10,288 nucleotides of DNA, from positions 1 to 10,288 of the forward strand of contig FR879533.1 in NCBI GenBank assembly GCA_000434475.1, given 5' to 3'. Source of the stretch: Dialister sp. CAG:486 (GTDB lineage: Bacteria > Bacillota > Negativicutes > Veillonellales > Dialisteraceae). Positions within the stretch are counted from its first letter, which is position 1. Every line of letters begins with the position of its first letter. The position numbers and the translations under genes were made by a program. This document shows positions 1 to 7,486 of the stretch, piece after piece. The notes beneath the pieces were generated by a model, which made no database searches, had not been told where the DNA came from, and saw only the letters and a program-made list of their open reading frames with translations.

Positions 1-40
1 CTGTGAAGAAATGAGGATTCATTTCTTCACAGCCCCTTTT
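1..40 (+). terminator. Hairpin terminator (repeat copy 1), probably bidirectional
   Basis: Two perfect 14-base arms (1-14 and 19-32) enclose the loop GGAT. The right arm is followed by CCCC and TTTT (33-40), so on the plus strand this is a classical intrinsic terminator for a transcript entering from the left of the window. On the minus strand it lies immediately after the recX stop (42-44) and would form the same stem behind AAAAGGGG; the minus-strand U-tract, if any, lies outside the window. It could therefore serve two convergent transcripts. The same arms and loop recur, inverted, at 9620-9664, so this is a repeated terminator element rather than a unique one. Confidence 0.8.
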
Positions 41-41
41 G

Positions 42-527
42 TTACTCTTCTATTTCCTCAAGATCCATCTCATGCATCACCGTCATGACGGCATCATGGG
101 AAAACCCCCTTCGCAGGAGAAAGGAGGCTGACTTTTTGAAATCTGTCCGCAGCTTCGGGCTCATGCCCCACTTCTTTTGCAGGAGGGCGGCCGCCATCTC
201 GATCTCTTCCTCAAGCCGCAGGTGCTTCTCCGTGGCAAGCCCTTTCAGCTTCAGCTTCTGATGGATGTAGGCGTCTCCGTACTGCGCGCGGCGGCGGTAG
301 GCTTCGAAAAGCTCATCAGCGAGATCCTCATCATTGACATATTCATAGTCCCTGAGCCGTTCCAACGCCTCTTCGATCTCTTTCTCCGTGTACTCCCGCT
401 CTTTCAGCTTCCGTGTGAGATCCTTCTCGCTCTGGTCGCGGAACTGCAGGAGGTACACCGCCGTCTCGTAGCAGGTCCTATCCTTCGGACGAGTTCGTTT
501 CGCTGTCCGCTTCCGAGTGTACGCCAT
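42..527 (-). CDS. recX: Regulatory protein RecX (RecA modulator)
   Basis: 161 residues. RecX-family proteins bind RecA filaments and modulate recombinase and coprotease activity in the cytoplasm. The protein is almost entirely helical and charged, with the repeating three-helix layout of the family: a first repeat at about residues 19-57 containing [16 protein letters not shown], a second at about 61-105 ([23 protein letters not shown]) and a third at about 107-155. The length is normal for RecX. The ATG at 527 lies inside the 3' end of recA, so the two genes overlap by 50 bases (478-527); this is longer than the usual 4-base coupling. I see no strong ribosome binding site before this ATG, only GGA and GAAG, and no better start further in, so re-initiation or readthrough coupling from recA is likely. 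Position directly after recA strongly supports the call. Expression should follow the recA promoter. Confidence 0.93.
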   Translation of the reverse strand: MAYTRKRTAKRTRPKDRTCYETAVYLLQFRDQSEKDLTRKLKEREYTEKEIEEALERLRDYEYVNDEDLADELFEAYRRRAQYGDAYIHQKLKLKGLATEKHLRLEEEIEMAAALLQKKWGMSPKLRTDFKKSASFLLRRGFSHDAVMTVMHEMDLEEIEE

Positions 528-1557
528 CTTCGAAATGATCCGGTTCTACGACAAGGGTGTCACGGATGATCTTATCGATCTCCGCTTCGACATCCGGGTG
601 TTCCTTCAAGTAACGCTTCGCTGCCTCACGACCCTGGCTGATCCTGCTGCCTTTGTACGAGTACCATGCCCCGCTCTTTTGGATGATCTCCATATCGACC
701 GCGATATCAAGGAGTGTGCCTTCCTTGGAGATCCCTTCCCCGTACATGATATCGAACTCAGCCACCTTGAATGGCGGGGCGACTTTGTTCTTCACGACCT
801 TTGCTTTCGTACGGTTGCCGATGATATCCGAACCATTCTTGATGACTTCGAGCTTGCGGATCTCGATGCGGATCGAGGAGTAGAATTTCAGCGCGCGGCC
901 GCCCGTCGTGGTTTCCGGATTGCCGAACATCACGCCGACCTTTTCACGCAGCTGGTTGATGAAGATGACGATGGTCTTCGATTTGCTGATGATCCCCGTC
1001 AGCTTGCGGAGTGCCTTGCTCATGAGACGCGCCTGCAGGCCGACCGAAGCATCACTGATATCCCCCTCGATCTCCTGCTTCGGTACGAGGGCTGCGACCG
1101 AGTCGATGACGATCATATCGACCGCGCCGCTTCTGACCAGAGACTCTGCGATAGAGAGCGCCTGCTCGCCGCTGTCCGGCTGGGAGATCAAAAGCTCTTT
1201 CGTATCGACTCCGAGGTGATGCGCATAGACAGGGTCGAGTGCATGCTCGGCATCGATGAATGCGGTGACGCCGCCCATCTTCTGCGCTTCTGCGATCGCA
1301 TGCAGCGCCAGCGTCGTCTTGCCGGAGGACTCCGGCCCATAGATCTCGATGACACGCCCGCGCGGATAACCGCCGACACCGACCGCGATATCAAGGGCGA
1401 GCGAGCCCGTCGGGATGACCTCGATATCGAGCTTATCTCCCATTTCGCCAAGACGCATGATGGAGCCGGCGCCAAATTCCTTGGTGATCTGCTTCATCGC
1501 ATTTTCGAGCGCCTTCTGTCTGTCCTGCTGTGCATTCATTTCTTTCGTGACTGCCAT
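478..1557 (-). CDS. recA: Recombinase RecA
   Basis: 359 residues from the chosen start. RecA forms ATP-dependent filaments on single-stranded DNA, carries out strand exchange and acts as coprotease for LexA self-cleavage. Visible landmarks: Walker A GPESSGKT at residues 74-81; the DAEHALD stretch with the ATPase glutamate at 104; Walker B around [10 protein letters not shown] (148-157); loop L1 region [14 protein letters not shown] (164-177); loop L2 [18 protein letters not shown] (211-228); then the C-terminal domain and an acidic tail ending [12 protein letters not shown]. The ATG at 1557 is chosen because AAGGAGG (1563-1569) stands 5 bases before it; an in-frame upstream extension of seven residues would begin before that site. 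A -10 element lies at 1605-1610, and recX follows with a 50-base overlap. There is no intein or truncation. No Gram-positive-type SOS box (GAAC-N4-GTTC) is visible upstream. Confidence 0.99.
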   Translation of the reverse strand: MAVTKEMNAQQDRQKALENAMKQITKEFGAGSIMRLGEMGDKLDIEVIPTGSLALDIAVGVGGYPRGRVIEIYGPESSGKTTLALHAIAEAQKMGGVTAFIDAEHALDPVYAHHLGVDTKELLISQPDSGEQALSIAESLVRSGAVDMIVIDSVAALVPKQEIEGDISDASVGLQARLMSKALRKLTGIISKSKTIVIFINQLREKVGVMFGNPETTTGGRALKFYSSIRIEIRKLEVIKNGSDIIGNRTKAKVVKNKVAPPFKVAEFDIMYGEGISKEGTLLDIAVDMEIIQKSGAWYSYKGSRISQGREAAKRYLKEHPDVEAEIDKIIRDTLVVEPDHFEDGVHSEADSETNSSEG

Positions 1558-1562
1558 AGATA

Positions 1563-1569
1563 CCTCCTT
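1563..1569 (-). promoter_or_regulatory. Ribosome binding site deciding the recA start
   Basis: On the minus strand this reads AAGGAGG, a near-perfect anti-16S sequence, 5 bases before the ATG at 1555-1557. It excludes the longer in-frame start at 1578, whose reading frame would run through this site. Confidence 0.9.
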
Positions 1570-1604
1570 GAAAACCAAGTCTCAAATCGTTTTCTTATAC
1601 TGCA

Positions 1605-1633
1605 ATTATACGATACAGCAAAGGGAAAAGATA
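1605..1633 (-). promoter_or_regulatory. Probable recA promoter
   Basis: A perfect TATAAT (1605-1610) lies 47 bases before the recA ATG, in an AT-rich stretch. At a 17-base spacing the -35 would be TATCTT (1628-1633), a poor match to TTGACA, so the promoter may rely on an activator or on flanking contacts. Transcription would start near 1598 and give a leader of about 40 bases. Just upstream, 1643-1653 is an interrupted palindrome (AGATT-T-AATCT), a possible operator of unknown specificity. Confidence 0.6.
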
Positions 1634-1707
1634 GCGAACCCCAGATTAAATCTCGAAATCAGTCTTCCCTGGATGCCTCCCAAACACTTCATCAGCCAGT
1701 CAGACGC

Positions 1708-1740
1708 AAAAACCCGCCGCGCTTTCCACGCGGCGGGTTT
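1708..1740 (-). terminator. Intrinsic terminator of gyrA
   Basis: A perfect 12-base inverted repeat, AAACCCGCCGCG (1710-1721) and its complement (1729-1740), has a 7-base loop. On the minus strand the stem is followed by a run of five T (1708-1712), starting within the arm. It lies 73 bases after the gyrA stop and upstream of the recA promoter, so it separates the two genes. The GC-rich stem makes this one of the clearest terminators in the window. Confidence 0.9.
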
Positions 1741-1813
1741 CGCAGGGATATACGTGACTGGCAGCTGGCAGCCGGTCCTCAGATCAAGCTCACGAGGATC
1801 CCCTCTCACCTAC

Positions 1814-4270
1814 TTATTCTTCGGTGTCTTCTGCTTCCGGATCATTCGAGAGCACGTCGATGGAGGCGATGCGATCCCCATCCTCGAGACGCTGGAGAAT
1901 GACGCCCTGCCCTGCTTTCGTCTTCTTGCTGACGATCTGGCTCGCTTTGGTCTTGATGGTGATGCCCTGTTCGGAGACGCCGACGAGCTCATCCTTGTCA
2001 TCCGCTGCGACAAGGGCTACGACCTCGTAGCCGCGGCGGAAATTCCGGATGCCCTTGCCGTTTCGGCTCTGGATATGATAGGCAGAGGCCTTGTTTCTCT
2101 TCGCATTGCCGTCCGCAGAAATGGTGAAGATATCCTTATCTGCTGCGATGCATGCGCCGACGACTTCATCATCGCCCGCGAGCTTGATCCCATGGACACC
2201 GGCAGCGGCGCGGCCCATGGAGCGGACCTCGCTGTCATCCACAGAGAAGCGGATGGCCATGCCATCCTTGGTGCCAAGGATGATCTCCTCTTCACCGGTG
2301 ATCGCAAGCACAGCAGCGAGGCGGTCGCCCTCATTGAGGCGGATGGAGATGAGACCGTTCTTGTTGATGTTCTTGTATTCCGCAAGCTCCGTCTTCTTCA
2401 CGTAGCCTTTCTTCGTGACCATGAGGAGGTACTTCGTCCCTTCCTGAACATTGTCGATGTCGAGAAGCTCGGTGACTCTTTCATCACGGGCCAGATTCGG
2501 AATGAAATTGATGAGCGCACTGCCGCGTGCGGTTCTCGTGGATTTCGGGAATTCCACGGCCGTCTTCATGTAGACCTTGCCCTTGTTTGTGAAGAAGAGG
2601 ATGCGGTTGTGCGTGGAGGTATTCAGGATCTTCCAGACATAGTCTTCGTCCTTCATCTTCATGCCGGAGACACCGCGGCCGCCCTTCTTCTGGACACGAA
2701 TATCCGCAGAGTCCATGCGCTTGATGTAGTTCTGCTTCGTCAGGGTGATGGTCATCGGTTCATCCGGGATGAGGTCGGTCAGGGTGAAGTCCTCCTTCGT
2801 GGCCGAGATCTGGGTGCGGCGTTCATCGCCGAAGTTTTTCTTTTCATCCTGGAGCTCGTCTTTGACGACGCCCATGATCTTTTCTCTCGAGGAGAGGAGG
2901 TCTTCGAGGTAAGCGATGGTTTCCTGCACGTCCTTATAGTCCTGTTCGAGCTTGTCTCTTTCGAGGCCTGTCAGCTTGCGCAGACGCATGTCGAGGATGG
3001 CGATGGCCTGCTTTTCCGAAAGTCCGAATTTCGACATGAGAGCCTGTTTCGCCACATCATCGGTGCGGGATTCACGGATGGTCTTGATGACTTCATCGAT
3101 GTGGTCGAGCGCGATGAGGAGACCCTCCAAGATGTGCGCTTTGGCTCTGGCCTTGTCGAGTTCATACTGGCTTCTTCTGGTGATGACTTCTTCCTGATGC
3201 TTCAGGTAATAGTAGAGAATCTGCTTCAGGTTCAGGATGCGCGGATGTCCGTCGACCAGTGCCAGCATGATGGCGCCGAAATTCACCTGCATCTGGGTAT
3301 GCTTGAAGAGATTATTCAGCATGATGTCCGGGCTGACGTCGGCACGCAGCTCGATAGCGATGCGCATGCCGCTGCGATCGGATTCATCGCGAAGGGCAGT
3401 GATGCCGTCTAAGACCTTCTGACGCTGCAGGTCGGCGATGGACTCGATGAGGCGCGCCTTGTTCACCTGATACGGAATCTCCGTCACTACGATGCGGTGT
3501 TTGCCGCGATCCATGTCTTCGATCTCCGTCTTTGCACGCACGGTGATGCTGCCGCGGCCGGTACGGTAGGTATCCTCGATGCCCTTCACGCCCTGAATGA
3601 TACCGGCGGTCGGGAAATCCGGACCTTTGATATATTTCATCAGCCCATCGATCGTAATGTCTGGATCATCGATCATGGCAGAGAGGCCATCGACCACTTC
3701 CGACAGGTTGTGCGGCGGGATATTCGTCGCCATGCCGACGGCGATGCCGTAGGAACCATTCACGAGCAGGTTCGGGATGCGGGACGGCAGGACGAGCGGT
3801 TCCTGCAGCGAGCCGTCATAGTTCGGCATGAAATCGACGGTATTCTTGTCGATGTCGCGCAGCATTTCCACGGTGATCTTCGCCATACGCATTTCCGTAT
3901 AACGCATCGCAGCCGCAGAGTCGCCGTCGACAGAGCCGAAGTTCCCGTGTCCGTCGACCAGCGGGTAGCGCGTCGAGAAGTCCTGCGCCATGCGGACAGC
4001 AGACTCATAGACTGCGGTATCGCCGTGCGGGTGGTACTTACCTAAGACATCACCGACGATGCGGGCCGACTTCTTGTACGCCTTGCCCGGCAGCATCCCG
4101 GCTTCGCTCATCGCGTAGAGGATGCGGCGATGTACGGGCTTCAGGCCGTCTCGCACGTCCGGCAGCGCACGAGTCACGATGACCGACATGGCGTAGTCGA
4201 TGTAGGAATTCTTCATCTGCCCTTCCAAAGGGGTATTGATGATCTTTCCTTCTTTCCATTCGATATCCAT
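1814..4270 (-). CDS. gyrA: DNA gyrase subunit A
   Basis: 818 residues, normal length. GyrA carries the DNA cleavage-religation activity of gyrase (A2B2), which introduces negative supercoils using ATP hydrolysed by GyrB. Landmarks: the winged-helix/quinolone region [11 protein letters not shown] (81-91), the catalytic tyrosine Y124 in AAMRYTE, the tower and coiled-coil around 350-480 ([16 protein letters not shown] to the [13 protein letters not shown] region), and the GyrA box QKKGGRG (527-533), which starts the six-bladed C-terminal beta-pinwheel that wraps DNA. The GyrA box separates it from ParC. The residue at the E. coli Ser83 position is Thr85, and at Asp87 it is Glu89; both are seen in wild-type gyrases, so resistance cannot be inferred. 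The ATG at 4270 is chosen because AAGGAGA lies 4 bases upstream; a longer frame opens with TTG inside the leader hairpin region. The C-terminus is acidic (PEAEDTEE). gyrB is not in this window. Confidence 0.99.
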   Translation of the reverse strand: MDIEWKEGKIINTPLEGQMKNSYIDYAMSVIVTRALPDVRDGLKPVHRRILYAMSEAGMLPGKAYKKSARIVGDVLGKYHPHGDTAVYESAVRMAQDFSTRYPLVDGHGNFGSVDGDSAAAMRYTEMRMAKITVEMLRDIDKNTVDFMPNYDGSLQEPLVLPSRIPNLLVNGSYGIAVGMATNIPPHNLSEVVDGLSAMIDDPDITIDGLMKYIKGPDFPTAGIIQGVKGIEDTYRTGRGSITVRAKTEIEDMDRGKHRIVVTEIPYQVNKARLIESIADLQRQKVLDGITALRDESDRSGMRIAIELRADVSPDIMLNNLFKHTQMQVNFGAIMLALVDGHPRILNLKQILYYYLKHQEEVITRRSQYELDKARAKAHILEGLLIALDHIDEVIKTIRESRTDDVAKQALMSKFGLSEKQAIAILDMRLRKLTGLERDKLEQDYKDVQETIAYLEDLLSSREKIMGVVKDELQDEKKNFGDERRTQISATKEDFTLTDLIPDEPMTITLTKQNYIKRMDSADIRVQKKGGRGVSGMKMKDEDYVWKILNTSTHNRILFFTNKGKVYMKTAVEFPKSTRTARGSALINFIPNLARDERVTELLDIDNVQEGTKYLLMVTKKGYVKKTELAEYKNINKNGLISIRLNEGDRLAAVLAITGEEEIILGTKDGMAIRFSVDDSEVRSMGRAAAGVHGIKLAGDDEVVGACIAADKDIFTISADGNAKRNKASAYHIQSRNGKGIRNFRRGYEVVALVAADDKDELVGVSEQGITIKTKASQIVSKKTKAGQGVILQRLEDGDRIASIDVLSNDPEAEDTEE

Positions 4271-4274
4271 AGTG

Positions 4275-4281
4275 TCTCCTT
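4275..4281 (-). promoter_or_regulatory. Ribosome binding site deciding the gyrA start
   Basis: The minus strand reads AAGGAGA, 4 bases before the ATG at 4268-4270. It fixes the 818-residue start over an in-frame TTG at 4321. Confidence 0.88.
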
Positions 4282-4284
4282 GCG

Positions 4285-4310
4285 AAAAAAGACAGCGCCT
4301 TTCGCGCTGT
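4285..4310 (-). promoter_or_regulatory. Terminator-like hairpin in the gyrA leader (possible attenuator)
   Basis: On the minus strand ACAGCGC, loop GAAAG and GCGCTGT form a perfect 7-bp, GC-rich stem. One C and then six T follow (4285-4290), the form of an intrinsic terminator. It lies downstream of the gyrA -10 (4333-4338) and ends only 3 bases before the ribosome binding site, so transcripts from that promoter must pass it to express gyrA. There is no short leader peptide and no obvious competing antiterminator stem in the roughly 55-base leader. It may terminate conditionally, or act as a 5' stem that affects stability or translation. Confidence 0.6.
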
Positions 4311-4332
4311 AAATTAAACAATGACTTATCTT

Positions 4333-4361
4333 ATTATAGCACAAAAACGCTCTCATAGCCA
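4333..4361 (-). promoter_or_regulatory. gyrA promoter (extended -10)
   Basis: The minus strand carries TGC-TATAAT (4333-4341), a perfect -10 with the TGn extension. The -35 at 17-base spacing is TGGCTA (4356-4361), only 3 of 6 matches. The weak -35 and strong extended -10 are compatible with a supercoiling-sensitive gyrase promoter, but that is inference. The leader is about 55 bases long. Confidence 0.7.
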
Positions 4362-4377
4362 TTTAAGAGCCTTTTTG
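4342..4377. terminator. Bidirectional hairpin upstream of gyrA
   Basis: The 12-base arms CAAAAACGCTCT (4342-4353) and AGAGCCTTTTTG (4366-4377) pair with one mismatch around a 12-base loop. The core stem GCTCT/AGAGC is followed by five T on either strand. On the minus strand it would stop readthrough from the glycosylase operon just before the gyrA -10, and it overlaps the gyrA -35 region. The stem is short, so its strength is uncertain. Confidence 0.55.
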
Positions 4378-4492
4378 CAGGATCCTTTTGAAAAGTTAAA
4401 CAAAAGCAGGATCTATGCACAGCCAATCGTCTTTGCCAGAGCTTGCTATGCATGGACGCATCGATGACAAGCACTTCTTTCATCACAAAAGA

Positions 4493-4557
4493 GCAGCCGC
4501 AGGGAAACGCCGGTTCGATCGCAGAGTCAGATGTGATCCGTGTTTCCCTAGAGCTGC
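4493..4557 (-). repeat. Diverged short copy of the GGAAAC palindrome; likely terminator of the glycosylase operon
   Basis: The stretch is an imperfect palindrome: GCAGC (4493-4497) pairs with GCTGC (4553-4557), and AGGGAAAC (4501-4508) pairs with GTTTCCCT (4542-4549). Its left part, from GGAAACGC through GATCGCAGAGTCAGAT, matches the left end of the 165-bp palindrome at 7676-7840 at about 26 of 31 positions, and its right end (GTGTTTCC-TAGAG) matches that element's right flank. It is therefore an internally deleted relative. On the minus strand it follows the glycosylase stop (4563) by a few bases and runs into TCTTTTG, so it can plausibly act as the operon terminator. Confidence 0.7.
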
Positions 4558-4562
4558 CCTCT

Positions 4563-5150
4563 TTACTTAGATACATATATATTATCTTCGAGCACCATGC
4601 GCCATGGGAAATTTCTTCCATACTTCGCATAGTCGATGCCGATGCGTTTGGTGCGCTTCACGGGGAAATGCCCCTCTCCCTTTTTGATCCAGAGACGGTT
4701 TCCTGTGAGGTCTTCTCCATAGAAGGAGCGATCGATCCCCATCGCCATCGTCAGGCGGCCGGGCCCTCCTGTGAGAAGCCTGCCCTTCGCCCCTTTCCGT
4801 CGATGCTGCATGAGTTCTACGCCGGAGAGCGGCTCGATGGCGCGGATAAGGACGCAGCCGGGTATTCCTTCGGGCTCGCAGACGATATTAAGACAGGTAT
4901 ACATGCCATAAATGAGATACACATAGGCATGACCGGGCTCGCCAAAGATCACCTTCGTCCGCGCGGTGATGCCCTTGGCAGAGTGCGCGCCATCGTCTTC
5001 ATGGCCGCGCCAGCATCCGCCATAGGCTTCGCACTCCACGATGCGGCCCGTAGTCAGCCCCTCCTTCGTGCGGCAGCAGAGGACAGCGCCGATGAGCTTC
5101 TTCGCCAATGTCACGGGATCGGTGTCGTAGTCGGCGCGCTCCCATTTCAT
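4563..5150 (-). CDS. DNA-3-methyladenine glycosylase, AAG/MPG type
   Basis: 195 residues, usual for bacterial AAG-family glycosylases. The enzyme flips out and excises alkylated or deaminated purines (3-methyladenine, hypoxanthine and similar) and starts base-excision repair in the cytoplasm. The family signature is clear: GRIVECEAY (35-43), where E41 aligns with the catalytic Glu125 of human AAG; AHSAKG with H56 in the place of His136; then RTKVIFGEPGHAYVYLIYGMYTCLNIVCEP (64-93) and CVLIRAIEPLSG (99-110). Compared with human AAG there are two extra residues between the catalytic Glu and His. The ATG at 5150 shares the ATGA overlap with the preceding adaptor gene, and GGAGGT lies 9 bases upstream inside that gene. 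It is the last gene of a three-gene operon headed by a flavodiiron protein. This family is distinct from AlkA and Tag. Confidence 0.95.
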   Translation of the reverse strand: MKWERADYDTDPVTLAKKLIGAVLCCRTKEGLTTGRIVECEAYGGCWRGHEDDGAHSAKGITARTKVIFGEPGHAYVYLIYGMYTCLNIVCEPEGIPGCVLIRAIEPLSGVELMQHRRKGAKGRLLTGGPGRLTMAMGIDRSFYGEDLTGNRLWIKKGEGHFPVKRTKRIGIDYAKYGRNFPWRMVLEDNIYVSK

Positions 5151-6226
5151 TTCACATCGACCTCCATGCCCATCTCAAGATCCTTCGTCGGATCCGTCAC
5201 GACGCGGTCGCCCTCAGAGAGACCATCCATGATGAGCAGGAATCCGCCTGTCTCACTGGCGATATCCACGGTCTTGATGTCGATGAGCCCGTCATCATTC
5301 ACAACAGCGACGGAGTCCTCGCCGATCAGAGCTGTCTTGGGGATCATGTAGGAAGACATGGTCTTGCCACTTTCGATGCGGATGTTGTATTCATTCCCGA
5401 TGGTGATCTCATCATCGCTGTTATCCACCTGCACTTTGTAGGTGGTGTATTTGTCGCCGTCCTCATTCGGCTGTTTTTTGAGCTCGCCATACCAGATCTC
5501 ATCGCCATCCGTCATCGTGACCGTCAGCGTCTTGTCATCCTTAGCGCGTTCCATCAGCGTATCCAGCTTGGACGGGATCTCGATGGAGGCCGTTACCGGT
5601 GAATCCTGACGGATGACGAGAGCAGGCTTTCCTGCCATGGCCATGTGCGTATCTCCGATGTAAACCTGAGAAATGATCCCGCTGATCGGTGCACGGACGG
5701 TGCAGCCGGCGATGGTCTTCTGCAGGGCTGCCAGTGCGGACGCTAGATTTCCATCCACCTGCGAGCCGCCTCCGGAAAGGACCGGCTCAGCCACTGCGCT
5801 CCGTCCCTTGATGCGGTTATACTCTGCGCGGGTGATAATGCCCTGCTTCAGAAGCGAGGCTTCCATGCTGTTATCGATCGGCGCGCTGCCATAGCTGACC
5901 GCCGGAGCTGAAGAGGCACTCTCGGCGATCTTCGCCTCGAGCGCTGCCGCCTGCGACTCATACTGAGAGGAGTCGATCCGGAAAAGGACATCGCCCGCCT
6001 CGACCGTGGTCCCGATATCAGGCAGATCGGAAAGAAGGCCGCCTGATACGGACGGAATGACCGGCGCGACATGAAGCGCCTCCGGCACCGCTTTCGTCTC
6101 CAGGGTAAATGGTTCCTGGCTGGCTTCGGCCTTCATGACATGCACGGAGGGTTTTCCGCAGCCCGAGAGAAGCAATACGGCGGAGAGCGCCCCTGCCGCC
6201 ATCCAAGAGATCCATTTCTTCATCAT
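5147..6226 (-). CDS. Membrane-fusion/periplasmic-adaptor-like lipoprotein (HlyD/RND type), orphan
   Basis: 359 residues. The N-terminus is a lipoprotein signal: MMKKW, a hydrophobic stretch, then LLLSGC with the lipobox Cys at 23. Two half-motifs of a biotinyl-lipoyl domain flank a shortened hairpin: residues 52-90 (PSVSGGLL..GTTVEAGDVLFRIDSSQY) and 172-207 (IAGCTVRAPISGIISQVYIGD..PALVIRQ). A beta-barrel-like part (210-290) and a membrane-proximal part (about 295-359, IPKTALIGEDSVAVVNDDG and GLSEGDRVVTDPTKDLEMGMEVDV) follow. This order is that of RND/ABC efflux adaptors. The hairpin between the halves (about 90-170) is short and rich in Ala, Ser and Gly. No inner-membrane pump or outer-membrane channel gene is beside it, so its partner and substrate are unknown. 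It starts at an ATGA overlap with the flavodiiron gene; ATG at 6226 or 6223 are both possible behind GAAGG. It ends in an ATGA overlap with the glycosylase gene. Confidence 0.75.
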   Translation of the reverse strand: MMKKWISWMAAGALSAVLLLSGCGKPSVHVMKAEASQEPFTLETKAVPEALHVAPVIPSVSGGLLSDLPDIGTTVEAGDVLFRIDSSQYESQAAALEAKIAESASSAPAVSYGSAPIDNSMEASLLKQGIITRAEYNRIKGRSAVAEPVLSGGGSQVDGNLASALAALQKTIAGCTVRAPISGIISQVYIGDTHMAMAGKPALVIRQDSPVTASIEIPSKLDTLMERAKDDKTLTVTMTDGDEIWYGELKKQPNEDGDKYTTYKVQVDNSDDEITIGNEYNIRIESGKTMSSYMIPKTALIGEDSVAVVNDDGLIDIKTVDIASETGGFLLIMDGLSEGDRVVTDPTKDLEMGMEVDVK

Positions 6227-7449
6227 GCGCCTTCTTTGCCAAGAATATCCGCGGCCAGCGTATCCGCGAGGGAGATCAATGCTTCGTCATCACCGGTGAT
6301 GCTGCCCTTCACGTGGAGCGGCTCCTCGATGATCTCACACTTCTTCCACGTGCTGACGATATCCTTCATGAGCTTGCCGGATACATTGGGCGCCCAGCTG
6401 CTGTTCCCCAGGATCGCCACTTTGCGGTTCTGGATGCCCATCGTCGTACATTCGTGAAGGAAGGCTGCCATCGCCGGATTGAGGCACATATTCATCGTAG
6501 GTGCTGCCAGTACCATGTGGCTTCTGCGGAACACTTCCGCCCACGCATCGCTCACCGGGGTCACGCAGAGATCGATGAGCTTCAGATTTCTGACACCTCG
6601 CTCGCCGAGGAGCGTCGCGAGACGAGTAGCTGCCATCGCGGTATGACCGTAGGCAGAAGCGAAGAAGATGGAAGCCGACGTATAATCCGGTGTAAAAGAC
6701 GCCCATTTCTTCATGCGCTCTATCACATACGCCTTGTCCTTCTCCGTGCGAAGGACGGGCCCGTGAAGCGAACAGATGATGTCGATGGGAAGAGCCTCTG
6801 TCTTTTTCAAAACGGAAAGCACCTGCATGCCGTACTTGCCCGTCGTATTCGTGTAATAGCGACGGCCTTCCACGCCATACACATCCGCATAGTCAACGGC
6901 ATCGGCAAAGATGGAGCCGTGGATCGCACCGAATGTCCCGAAGGCATCCGCAGAAAAGAGGACTTTGTCTGTCTCATCATAGGTAAATGTCACTTCCGGC
7001 CAGTGGACCATCGGCGCCTTGATGAAGCGGAGCTTGTGCACGCCGAGATCCAGCACCATCTTTTCGTCAGAGATGATGGTGCGATCTTTGAACGATACAT
7101 GGAAGAACTGCTCGAACATTTTGATCGCCTGCGGAGAAGCGATGATCTTCGCCTTAGGATGTGCCTCTGCAAGTGCCAGAAGCGAACCGCTGTGATCCGG
7201 CTCCATGTGATTGATGATGATGTAGTCAAGCGCACGGCCTTTCAGAAGGTACGAAAGGTTATCCATGAAAATGTCCCGGCATGCATTGTCGATCCCATCC
7301 AGGACACAGGTCTTTTCATCATCGATAAAGTAGGTGTTATAGGAAATCCCCTGCGGGAGCGGTACCAGATTATCAAAGCGAGGCGTCACGAAATCGTTTG
7401 CGCCGATCCAGTAAATGCTGTCCGTCACTTTCTGTTCATTGTGCATCAT
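6223..7449 (-). CDS. Class A flavodiiron protein (O2/NO reductase, FprA family)
   Basis: 408 residues, typical of two-domain flavodiiron proteins. These cytoplasmic enzymes of anaerobes reduce O2 to water and/or NO to N2O with electrons usually supplied by rubredoxin. The metallo-beta-lactamase-like domain (1 to about 250) has all expected iron ligands: H81-x-E83-x-D85-H86 in NHMEPDHSGSL, H149 in MVHWPE, D168 in FSADAFG and H229 in SLHGPVLR. The flavodoxin-like domain starts near 258 with IFFASAYGHTAMAA, the FMN phosphate loop, and ends near 405. There is no fused rubredoxin or NADH oxidoreductase domain, which makes it class A. The ATG at 7449 is chosen because AAAGGAG (7457-7463) is 7 bases upstream; ATG at 7446 is also possible. 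It is the first gene of the operon, under the promoter at 7487-7515. The sequence does not say whether O2 or NO is preferred. Confidence 0.95.
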   Translation of the reverse strand: MMHNEQKVTDSIYWIGANDFVTPRFDNLVPLPQGISYNTYFIDDEKTCVLDGIDNACRDIFMDNLSYLLKGRALDYIIINHMEPDHSGSLLALAEAHPKAKIIASPQAIKMFEQFFHVSFKDRTIISDEKMVLDLGVHKLRFIKAPMVHWPEVTFTYDETDKVLFSADAFGTFGAIHGSIFADAVDYADVYGVEGRRYYTNTTGKYGMQVLSVLKKTEALPIDIICSLHGPVLRTEKDKAYVIERMKKWASFTPDYTSASIFFASAYGHTAMAATRLATLLGERGVRNLKLIDLCVTPVSDAWAEVFRRSHMVLAAPTMNMCLNPAMAAFLHECTTMGIQNRKVAILGNSSWAPNVSGKLMKDIVSTWKKCEIIEEPLHVKGSITGDDEALISLADTLAADILGKEGA

Positions 7450-7456
7450 AACAAGA

Positions 7457-7463
7457 CTCCTTT
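7457..7463 (-). promoter_or_regulatory. Ribosome binding site deciding the flavodiiron start
   Basis: The minus strand reads AAAGGAG, 7 bases before the first of two consecutive ATG codons (7447-7449 and 7444-7446). It rules out a 17-residue in-frame extension that would begin upstream of the -10. Confidence 0.85.
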
Positions 7464-7486
7464 GGAAATACGAATAGATATGTATT

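Noticed and set aside
517..3412. Two long plus-strand open frames (461 and 665 codons) opposite recA and gyrA
   Set aside because: They lie antisense to highly conserved genes, have no ribosome binding site or family signature, and their residue pattern (many D, R, L, H) is what complementary frames of biased codons give.
3985..4035. Quinolone-resistance mutation in GyrA (Thr at the Ser83 position, Glu at the Asp87 position)
   Set aside because: Thr and Glu at these places occur in wild-type gyrases of other bacteria, so resistance cannot be inferred without a susceptible reference from the same species.
4377..4413. Direct repeat GCAGGATC (4377-4384 and 4406-4413) upstream of gyrA
   Set aside because: Eight bases is too short to be significant by itself and it has no link to a promoter element or insertion.
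4334..4630. Minus-strand 98-codon frame after the glycosylase
   Set aside because: It starts inside the glycosylase gene, crosses the repeat hairpin and ends at the gyrA -10; no ribosome binding site and no family resemblance.
4443..5351. Plus-strand open frame of 302 codons over the glycosylase and adaptor
   Set aside because: It covers the glycosylase antisense and starts inside a repeat; no recognisable domain.
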